This document shows, in pieces, positions 54,746 through 64,000 of a stretch of 64,000 bases of DNA (its first letter is position 1; each line of letters starts with the position of its first letter). The position numbers were made by a program, and so were the translations under genes. A model generated the notes under the pieces. The model saw nothing but the letters and a program-made list of their open reading frames with translations, was not told where the DNA came from and did no database searches. Source of the stretch: Xylocopa sonorina (lineage: Eukaryota; Arthropoda; Insecta; Hymenoptera; Apidae); NCBI RefSeq assembly GCF_050948175.1, contig NC_135205.1, forward strand, positions 843,795 to 907,794. Direction: 5' to 3'.

Positions 54746-56765
54746 CGTGACACCACACTTCCTTGCTACGGAATAGCGTTTCTAGAAGTCTACGTATAGA
54801 ACCAATAGTGTTCAAATTCTTCATAAAGCGCGATATCGCATATCATTTCTATGCTTCATGATAAGATGCAATATTCAATGCAACGCGTTAATTATATCTC
54901 GCCAACACTTCAAGCGAATGTAAATCCCACACTTCCTTGCGACGGAATAGCGTTTTTATGCGTTTTTATTTTATATATAATGGAGCTCTAACGCTTCATA
55001 AAACACGATATCGCATCTCATTTCTATGCCTCACGATAAGACGTAATATTCAATGTAACGCGTAATTTATATTTCGTCTACAGTTCAAAAGGTTGTAAAT
55101 GCCATACTTCCTTGCGACGGAATAGCGTGTTTAGATGTATACGTATCGAAGCAATAGAAGTCTAAAGTCTCATAAGACGCGATATCCAATCTCATTTCTA
55201 TGACTCATGATAAGATGTAATATTCAATGCAACGCGTTATGTATATCTCGTCAACACTTCAAAACGCGATGCATTGAATATTACATCTCATCACAAAACA
55301 TTGAGATGGGAAGTGACATCGTGATGAATGAAGTATTAGAACTCTATTGCTTCGACACCAAGGGATAGCGTTTCTAGATGACTAGTAAGTAAATAAGTAG
55401 ATTTTAATTCTCTATGCATCGCATTAGGCTTATATGCTTCTACGTTTCAAAACACTGTGAAACCTACACTTCATTGCTAAGGGATAGCGTTTCTGAGTGT
55501 TTACGAGTAGAAGCAGTAGAATTCCAATACTTCATTGAACGTAATGTTGCACCTCATTTTAATGTTGCATGATATGATGTAATATTCAATACAATGTGTT
55601 ATGTTTATCTGCTTCCACACTTCCAAAGAATGTGAATCCCACTCTTCCTTGCAATGGGATAGTGTTTCTAGATGTCTGCGTTTTAAAGTAGCAAAGTACT
55701 CATGCCACACTTATGCGATGGCGCATCACTATCCAACTTTTCAAAATATGTAAGCTGTAATCTTATAAGCATAGGATTATCGTATATACTATTCATGCAT
55801 CCAGATGGCACATCGTAGTGTCTGAGAGTGAATGCAGTAGAGTTCTAATGCTACATGCCAAGCAATAGCGTATTTCGTTATAAAGTTTCAAAGGAAGTAA
55901 GCTGACATTTTCTATGCATCGCACTATGGTTATCTGCTATACTTCATAAGAATGTGAATTCTACTGTTCCATGCAACGGGATGGCGCTTCATAGTGTCTG
56001 CGTGTCAAAAAAATAGAGTCCATGTGCTCCATACAATGCGAGGGCACATCACTTTTCAGCGCTTCAAAGTAAGTAAGCTGTAATCTTCAATGCATTGCAT
56101 AATGATTATCTGATTCTACATATCCAAAGAATGTGAATTCCACAGTTCCATGCACGGTATGGTGCTTCGTAGTGTCTGCTTGTCAAAACCAATGGAATTC
56201 TAAGGCTCCATACAATGCGATGGCCCATCTCATTTTAACGTTTCGAAGAAAGTAAGCTAGAATCTTCTATGCATAGCACTATGTTTATTTGCTGGAGCTC
56301 TTGAAAAGAATGTGAATTATACAATTTCATGCAACAGGATCGCGGTTTAAAGTGTCTGTGTGTCAAAGCAATGGTATTCTATTTCTCACTGCAATGCGAC
56401 GGCGCAAACCATTTCAACGATTCAAAGTAAGGTACCTGTAACTTTGTACGCCCTGCATTTTGTTGATCTGTTTCTACACTTCAAAAGAATGCGACTTCTA
56501 CAGATAAATGTATCGGGATGGCGTTTCATAGTGTCTACGTGTATAAACAATAGAGTTCTAATGCTACATACTGTGTGGTGGAGTGTCTCATTTCAACGTT
56601 TGAAAGCAAGAACGTTGTAATGTTCTATCTATCGCATTATCCTTACCTACTTCTACACTTCAAACGATTATAAATTCCTTGCACCCGGCTGAGGTTTCAT
56701 ATTTTCTGCTTATCAAAGCTGTAGTAATCTAATGCTCCACACAATGCGATGACACATCTAATTGC
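54745..56765. repeat. Satellite block, reverse with a short forward island
   Basis: About 11 monomers. Reverse 54745-55260, forward 55262-55370, reverse to 56765. The first type gives way to the second subfamily at about 55700. Confidence 0.9.
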
Positions 56766-56769
56766 TACG

Positions 56770-58015
56770 TTTAGCACGTTGACACCTGTGTGCATCACAG
56801 ATGGGTCACACGTGTCTGTTCCGTGAGGCGGTGTATATCTCCGGTGGGTCACACGCGTTTATTTCGTGGGCCATCTTACATCACGATGGGTATAACTTAT
56901 ATTTCACAAAATAGATAGTACAAAATAGGTTTATTTTTCAAATCTCAGCATTATAAACAGACATTCAATATTTAAAACATAACAAATCAATATTGTAAAC
57001 CTAACATAATTATTTAATTTTGTTTATGTAATTTTTCAAAACGTTGGATAGAGTTCCGGTTGGTCCTTACATCGGTTACAACAAGTTTTTACTTTTACCG
57101 CCTTATTCGCGGCATACTGCCTACCATTTATTGTAGACATACTTTTATAACATTCTTTACATCGCTGTCTCGTTTTTCTCGTGCGTCCTTGGATCGACCG
57201 CAGAAAATGTGTACGTTTCTTGAGCACTGCTTCAGTTTCAGATGACGTTTGTTCACCGTGATGATCCACTGTACTGAGGAGATAATCAATAATTTTTTCG
57301 CGGAAGTTTAATATTTCCATACCTTTGGTACTCCATTTTCTATGCATATAACAGGCATTGACGAGTGAAGTCTCGCATACTAATTCGATAACTATTTTTC
57401 TATACCACTTTACTGTTCTGCGTAATCAACTGTGATAAGAAGACATCTGGTCGGATGGTCAAATCCCTTCTTAGCTTTGTTATAAAGGAACACTGTGTCC
57501 GCCTTTAACTTATTATTATTACCCTGGACAATAACACATTTGTGGTTTTCAGAAGTAGCTAGCATGCATACCGGCCTCTCATCCGTCCACTTTAAAAATT
57601 TAAAGCCGCTCCGATTTTGAAAATACATAAAGCCACCCCGTTGCAGTTTCTGTTTGGCCTGCAGCCAAAGAAATTTTGTATTAATTTTTACTGTACCATA
57701 AATAAATCTTACCTTTTCCAGAAGTTTCTCGGCCAAAGGGACACAAGTATATAAACTATTTGCGTATAATTACGCGGTTTCAAATAACAAGTTTCACCCT
57801 CCAACGTCATAACTACAGCATGCGCATGTGCTTTCGCTATTCTGGTTGCATTATTTCCGGCGTTAATAAGAATGTTATATGTGTATCCTTCCGGAAGGCA
57901 CAATTTACAAAGTTTTATACCATATTTATGCCGCATTCCTAGGATATATTGGCAAAAACTGTGGCGTCCTTGCCATGGAACCATGATTTCGTCGATTATA
58001 ATATTTTTACCGGGC
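56770..58015 (-). pseudogene. piggyBac-2 transposase, C-terminal piece (second copy)
   Basis: Minus-strand pieces: 57709-57984 (RHKYGIKLCKLCLPEGYTYN, RIAKAHAHAVVMTLEGETCY), 57410-57736 (GGFMYFQNRSGFKFLKWTDE) and 57036-57347 with the Cys-rich end CKECYKSMSTINGRQ, CCNRCKDQPELYPTF. Less damaged than the first copy. The 3' end near 56770 reads GTTTAGCACGTTGACACC on the plus strand. Confidence 0.84.
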
Positions 58016-59610
58016 TTAACACGTTGAGTGCTACGTCAGTCCCCAGGAACTGACAGTGAACTTTTCCTTCAGGCGGCGTCAGTCCCCAGGGACTAACAAT
58101 CGACTTTTCGCTTGGACAACGTAAATTCTAGGGACTGACAGCGATCTTCTTGTTTGATCGACATTGGTGCATGAGATCGGCATTGTAAAGAGTTAAATTA
58201 TTAATGACAATTGCAAAATTTATGCTAATATTTAATGAAGTTTATTAAAACATTTTAAACGTAGATGTGGCTGTGATTTGCACATATTACAGTATGTATA
58301 TATTATTATAATCAATAATAATTTTTAGTTCGCAGGATAACCCTGTTTTTGTTATTACGGTTTTCATTTCGTCAAAATGCTGGATCGAAAGATCTCTTGT
58401 CTTTCCATTTGATGATTGTAATCCCTCTACTGTTCTCTTGAGCAATGACTTTTCCGCGTCGCAGTTTGGCTGTCACAACTTTACTTGGATTGCCTCTTCA
58501 ATTTGGTCAAAGAGTACCAACCAAATGCGTACTTTTTGTTATGAGTTTGTTTGCTAAATCCACACTCGTATAATAATTATCCGTGTATAAAGTATGGCCT
58601 TTGTGAAACACATTTTCACATAAATTCATGACGTCATTTGTTGTATTTTTTTTATCCAATGATTTGCCGGTGTAAATGCAAAGATTATATGTGTAATGAT
58701 TATCACAGCACAATTTAAGTATTTTTATCCCATATCTATGTTTTTTTTTGTTTCATATACTGTCTAAGTATGATCCGTCCATGGAATGGTATTACATAAT
58801 ATGGATCATAATATTTTTTTAAATTCATATTTAATTCTTTTATTAAAAATTCAACCTTTGAGAGACGGTTGGAAGCATCCACTTTTGTATTGTGGGCAAA
58901 ATGCAACATTCTCAACAGAATTTGAAATCTGTCTCTACTAATAATTTTCTGCGGAAATGTTTGAATAAACAATGGATCCTTAGACTAATACAGATACAAA
59001 GACGGGAGTTCTATCAATGCCATTCACAAAACCACTCCAAAAAACCTCTTTATTTCGTCCTTATCTGTTGACACCCACTTTTCAACACATTTGAAAGCGA
59101 TTGTTCTTTGTGTCACATAAATATTTGTTTGTTCGCTTACATGTTGAAATAGTTTATCCGTCACATAAAGGCCGTCAAAATCTTTCACTGTGCTACAATT
59201 TTGCATTTCTTCATGAGCGAGTTTGGCACCATGGGGACTTGAGAAAGGTATAATGTTTGGCTGGTTGCCTCGCGGATCAAACCAATCATTAGGATCACTT
59301 GTTTCAGTATTCCTTATTGAACTACTAGATGAATTGTCACTATCTGAAGATGGTAGTGGTATTACACGCCGACATTTGCGTGGTATTTGCTCTTTCGCCT
59401 CTCTGGCATTCCCCATCCCATTACCTTATGTTTATACATTGTATACAAATGCATTGCTTGTATCATTTCGACAGTCCAAACAAAACGGATACAGTGTATC
59501 AAAGTTATCGTTTGTTTATTCCCATCAGTCAAGCGTTCGGCATCAAGTGCTCACGCGCTGCCGCCTAAGCGAGAAGTATAGTAAGATCGGCGTAGCACTC
59601 AACGTGTTAA
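58016..59610 (-). mobile_element. piggyBac-1 element, internally deleted, perfect terminal repeats
   Basis: TTAACACGTTGAGTGCTACG at 58016-58035 is the exact inverse of 59591-59610. These are 20-bp terminal repeats including TTAA on each side. At 1595 bp it is about 545 bp shorter than copy 1; most of the missing part is the C-terminal coding region with the third catalytic Asp and the Cys-rich domain. Confidence 0.9.
58270..59416 (-). pseudogene. piggyBac-1 transposase remnant (second copy)
   Basis: Open minus-strand pieces: 59024-59416 (PSSDSDNSSSSSIRNTETSD, DEIKRFFGVVL), 58736-58972 and 58507-58713 (HTLYTDNYYTSVDLANKLI, which keeps the second catalytic Asp lost in copy 1). The first Asp region IDET is deleted or scrambled (YYDPYYVIPFHGRI). 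Confidence 0.84.
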
Positions 59611-59915
59611 CAGTATTTTCGAAAGTATAGACAATTGAGTTATCAATAATTCTAAATTTATATAAACGGTTCGCAGTCCTAGCCGTGGAAATAATGGTGA
59701 AATGAAAATATCGAAGTGTCGATATAAACCGATCACGCTTTATCACGTTTTTTATTCGATCGTTTGTATACATTTCCTTTCAGACCAATATAATCTAATT
59801 TCAGGTAGGGGCACTACAACCAATATAAGCAGGACACTAATAAAAATGTTCAGTTCGTTCTCTGTCACAGGCTTTCTGGTCAGTTGGTGTTTAGGAGAAA
59901 AGAAAATTTTAAAGT
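59611..59915 (-). pseudogene. piggyBac-2 transposase, N-terminal piece (second copy)
   Basis: MYTNDRIKNVIKRDRFISTL and ANRLYKFRIIDNSIVYTFEN (59611-59773), preceded by a QLTRKPVTENELN-like region to about 59900. Homologous to 18340-18630, so both copies carry the same nesting. Confidence 0.78.
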
Positions 59916-59919
59916 ATGC

Positions 59920-61070
59920 AAGCAGATAAGCATAATGCTGTACATAATGCTATACATAGAGAATAACAACTTGATTACCTTGAAACGTTGGAATGAGATG
60001 CGCAATCGCATTGTATGGAGCATTAGAACTCCATTGCTTTTACACGCAGACACTATGACGTGCTATCCCGTTGCATGGAAATGTAGAATTCGCATTCTTT
60101 GGAATGGTTGATGCAGAAAACCATAATGCTATGCTTAGAAGATTACAACTTACTTACATTGAAACGTTGGAATGAGATGCGCCGTCGCACAGCATTGAGC
60201 ATTAGAAATCTACTGTTTTTACACGCAGGTGCTATGAAGCGCCTTCCGTTGCACGGACTTGTAGAATACACACTCTTTAGGAACGTAGAACAAGATAAGT
60301 ATAATTTTATGCATAAAAGATTTCAGCTTACGTACTTTGAACGTTAGAGCATTGTACCTCTACTGTATTCACACGTAAACAATGTGAAGCACCATCCTTT
60401 TGCATTGAACTGTAGAATTCACATTCTTTGCAAGTGTAGAAGCAGACAAGCATAATGCTATGTTTAGATGATTACAGCTTTCTTACTTTGAAACGTTGAA
60501 ACGAGATGCGATATCGTGTTGTATGAAGTATTAGAAAACTATTGCATCGACACAAAAACATCTAGAATCGCTATCCCCTTGCAAGGTGGTGTAGATTTCA
60601 CATTCTTTTGAAGTGTAGATGCAGATAAACATAACGCGTTGCACAGAATATTACATCTGAACATGTAACATTGGAATGAGATGAGACATCGCGCTGATCC
60701 ATTGCAAAATACGTTACAACTCACCTACTTTGAAACGTTGAAATGAAATACGCTATCGCGATCTATGATGCATAAGAGAAGCAGACGAGCATATAGCATT
60801 GCATAGAGCATTACTACTTACATGCTTTGAAACTTTGGAATGAAATGTGTCATCGCGCTACATGAAGCGTTAGAACTTTATTTCTTCGATACTTACGAAT
60901 CCTATGAATCCTATGGTTGCATGAAATGTGATGGCGTTTCATAGTGTCTGCGTGCCGATGCATAAGAGTTCTAATGCTTCATGCAACGCGAAAGCCCATC
61001 TCATTTCAACGTTTCAAGGTAAGTTATTTGTAATGTTCTATGCATTGCATTATACTTATCTGCCATTCCA
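59920..61070. repeat. Satellite block, forward then reverse
   Basis: Forward, mainly second subfamily, to about 60890. Then the shared switch sequence (CTTACGAATCCTATGAATCCTATGG) and one reverse monomer to 61070. Confidence 0.9.
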
Positions 61071-61720
61071 CACATGAGCCTTCTTGCACTTCCGTTATCA
61101 ACCCATGGACTCAGGCAACCTGCTGGGCTCGCCTACAGCACCGGCAACCGGCTGCGATCACGCGCGCAAACCTACACGCGCTCACACGCACCAAGTACAG
61201 CTGTGTCACTCGAACCGACCGGTATACATGGCTCGTTCACACCAGGCATCACTGTTCCAATCTCACCGACGAAAACTACTGTATCACTCGAACTAACAAG
61301 TATAACTGCCTCGTTCGCATCAAAGACGAACCCCCTTGTCTACCTCGCACCAGTGATTTCGTTCTGCTGAAAGGCGCAATCGCATCACCTCAATGGGGAT
61401 TCTTCCAATTCAGGGAGCCGACTTTACCAGAACCTGTATTCTACTTTTAAACCTCTTATATACATATATATACTATATCCGGACGAATTTATTCCTGCAT
61501 ATAAGAATTCATAAATCCAAGTTACACACGTTAAAAATTCAAGACACGAACAGCACACACGTAATTGTAAGTGCATGCTATACTACTTCATCATACTATT
61601 TCATAAGTTAAACGCGAAAGACGCGTCGCTAGTCCCACCACGAGACGCGAGTCATCACTCGCAGGATAGCATGCTCTTCGCAACGATCCGTAAATCCCCC
61701 ACTCGCTGGACCACATACTT
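61070..61720 (+). repeat. GC-rich tail plus LTR-like segment (copy of 12050-12730)
   Basis: A 136-codon frame (61040-61450) contains internally similar units around TRT(D/N)(R/K)Y..LVR and ends FREPTLPEPVFYF. The inverted copy lacks this frame, so coding is doubtful. LTR-like part to 61720 with GACGCGTCGCTAGTCCCACC. Confidence 0.55.
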
Positions 61721-61970
61721 TCATGATATGCAAAAAAATATTTCAAATTGGTATAAATATTAATACATATTTTATATTTTAGTTAATTCTAAATACAATA
61801 TCTTCTTAAGATACTCCATTACATCCAAAATCCTATTTAATTTCATATCATTTCATGATGTTTTAATTAAATATTTGAAATTGGTTTATATAATTACACT
61901 TATCATATATTTTAGTTACTTAAAAATAGATCATTCCCTCTAAATAAAAATAAATATCTATATATTATAT
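61720..61970. repeat. AT-rich ~133-bp repeat (inverted copy of 11800-12045)
   Basis: Aligns with 11800-12045 in reverse, ending in TATATTATATAAG at the LINE truncation point. Confidence 0.65.
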
Positions 61971-61974
61971 AAGT

Positions 61975-63905
61975 CGATCATTTATTTGCATCGTCCCAGT
62001 TCGCTTTCTTTTCATCGAGGCTTGCAAATCCCTCTTCGTTATTCTTGTAATTCGTACTTTAGAAGGTATGTAGTACGTATTGATGGTCCGACGCTGAAAA
62101 TACCTCAAACACTTCTGCGTTACGCAACTTAGCGTATATGCCACCACCTATCAACATTATGTTTATTTTTTATTTGTTTCGGTTCTTAAAGTATATATAG
62201 TCTTCTTTCGGATTCATCGCGATTAGATTGTTTCTTAGAGCCATTTTGATGATATTTCCTCTCTACGGTTGTTCTTCTTACTACCCCAGATTACCGATTT
62301 TTCGTTCAGGTCACCTGCGATTATTATTCTGTTTGTTTTCTCTCACTTTTCTATGTTAACCCCAATTTCGTTTATATATTCTTCGATTTCTTTCCGTTCC
62401 TGTTCGGCGGGTGTATGCCCCTTAGTTGGAGCATTATACTCGCACTTGTATGTTTTACTTCGAATACTTTTTCCAGAGTTCCTTTTATCTCTCTACTTTG
62501 TTCTCTCTGCCTATTTTTCTTGTTAAATTCTAAGATTATATCACACGCTCTCGATTTCCTTGCGTCATCTTTTCGTATTTCTGTCATTTGTCCTACTTCT
62601 CCTCATCTCACTGCCTGTCCTCGAATGCTTCCTGCTCCTTTAATTGCTTCATTTTTCTCTGTACCGTTCGCCACTAGTTCGATCAAGTATTTGATGTCAA
62701 TTTCTTTTTATATGCCTAATGTTTTCCATTAACCTTCTCTAATATGCCATTAGCTTCGCCGTATCCTCGCTCAGAATATCTATCATTACGTCTGATGCGT
62801 GGCTGCCTAATCGTCTATTTAAAAGTATAGGCGTTATTCATATCGGTAGCTTTCGCATTATCCTGCACTTACTTCAGCTCCTGATGCTTCTCCTTCCGTG
62901 TCTGTGCTTCCATCCGAGGCTTTCCTTTTCTCCTTTATATACGTTTTTCATATTCTTTTCTATTTCCCTATCCTTTTGTGTCATCGACAAGGGGCTCCGA
63001 ACCGCCTGCCCAACCTTCCATCTTCTGCCAGGACCCGATGGGGCTGATTCCGAATCATGAGCCCATAGTACCTCTCAGTAGCATATGCACAGCAGCCTCG
63101 ATCACACCGCGGGTGGGAGTTGAGGGACGGCTGCAGACCCTCCACCATCCTATTACCTACCCTGATGCGGGCGAAGGACTCCCAGGGCCACTCGAACCAC
63201 GACAAGCATCTATCTTATACTCTAACCGCTTCGTAGTCCTGCGTTTTCCATTAAGCTTGCCGCGATCAGTGATATTGATTCGTTCAATCTGAATTATTAT
63301 TTTCCTCTTACGTTTTTCGATTTTTTTATTTTCTCTCGCGATTTTGTCTATTTCGTTGTATCTTGCCCTTACAGTATGGTATATAATCTGTTGTTAGATA
63401 TTTCTAGGATTTCCTCTTAATAAATGCAATGTTTCCACAGATTTTCTTTTTCTTTCTCTTTAGTTACGTTGTTGTTATTTTATGCTCTTTACCCTCCACA
63501 CTTCCTTTCTGCACCATCCCGTAACCGGTGTAATACGATTGCTTTAGGATGGTGCCATGGTCTCACTACACCGAGATCGAGTGTTATCTTCTGCATCTGT
63601 TAATTTATATATGTCATATATTGGAGAATGTTCCGTCTTATCCTCTGTATTTTTCTAATTATGTTTTAATTAGATGCATATTAGATACGCGTCGATATGT
63701 CGGATTTCCGTACGATTTTTTAGAAAAGTTTTATTCTTTTTCGATTGTTCGTTTCCATTTCACCGAAGGCGATCTTGTATTCGATGCGGGCCTGCTCCGA
63801 TTGAACCCGCCGATCATTACATTACATTACGTGAATGAACGTTCGGAAGGCTTACTGCATAGCCTTATCGCTGACAAAGTTGCGGAGGTTGCTTCCGGAA
63901 CCGAG
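61975..63905 (-). mobile_element. R1/TRAS-like LINE, 3'-truncated and internally deleted (copy 3)
   Basis: Begins at the same truncation point as copies 1 and 2. A deletion of about 650-700 bp at 62407 (CTGTTCGGCG joined to GGTGTATGCCCC) removes the zinc knuckles and part of the endonuclease. The 5' region up to about 63905 aligns with 9225-10180. Confidence 0.77.
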
Positions 63906-63924
63906 ATGGAAGTGTGGTTATGTT

Positions 63925-63960
63925 TGATTTCGTTAGGTTACGTTACGTTAGGTTAAATTG
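63925..63960. repeat. Telomere-like repeat remnant
   Basis: GTTAGGTTACGTTACGTTAGGTTAAATT, the start of the array that flanks the LINE in the other copies. The last 40 bases of the window are not recognised. Confidence 0.6.
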
Positions 63961-64000
63961 GATTTTGGTTCTAAAGTTGTTGCATCTTTGCAACAACATG

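Larger units (their letters stand above)
56770..63960 (-). repeat. Inverted, shortened copy of about 9030-21970
   Basis: Order read on the minus strand: telomere-like repeat, LINE, AT-rich repeat, GC-rich/LTR-like segment, satellite with the shared switch, nested piggyBacs. This matches the left side, minus leader modules 1 and 2 and most of the satellite. About 7.2 kb here versus about 13 kb there. Confidence 0.88.

Overview
The window looks like repeat-dense heterochromatin of an insect nuclear genome. A hymenopteran such as an ant is my best guess, held with moderate confidence. The evidence is the mix of insect-type LTR retrotransposons (CsRn1-like and short-LTR gypsy, copia, BEL/Pao), piggyBac transposons, an R1/TRAS-like non-LTR element beside degenerate TTAGG-type repeats, and a nucleosome-sized satellite of about 173 bp. 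I see no intact host gene. The one host gene I can name is an HSDL2-like pseudogene (hydroxysteroid dehydrogenase-like 2), present twice.

Layout. 1-5152: a near-intact CsRn1-type gypsy element whose two LTRs are identical wherever both are visible. 5153-11800: arm A, with an HSDL2 pseudogene (- strand), a ~41-bp minisatellite, telomere-like repeats and a 3'-truncated LINE (+). 11800-23085: AT-rich repeat, LTR-like/leader modules, satellite, and a piggyBac element nested in another piggyBac. 23090-27290: copia and BEL relics. 27530-34985: arm A', the inverted copy of arm A. 34985-35640: single-copy DNA with one 122-codon ORF. 35650-56765: satellite surrounding a large palindrome (about 37.1-42.0 kb versus 45.9-52.5 kb) built on a short-LTR gypsy element with a SAP domain. 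56770-63960: an inverted, shortened copy of the 9-22 kb region.

Three inverted duplications therefore organise the window, and their copies share the same frameshifts, stops, truncation points and nested insertions. They arose by segmental duplication, not by independent transposition. The only element that looks recently mobile is the gypsy at the left edge.

The best candidate for something undescribed is a family of LTR-like modules with a short conserved leader ORF ending just before a GTA(A/G)-type splice donor. All five recognisable leaders are followed directly by satellite, and two candidates have the full order LTR-like, leader, satellite, GC-rich tail, LTR-like. This suggests a non-autonomous retroelement that carries or spreads satellite DNA.
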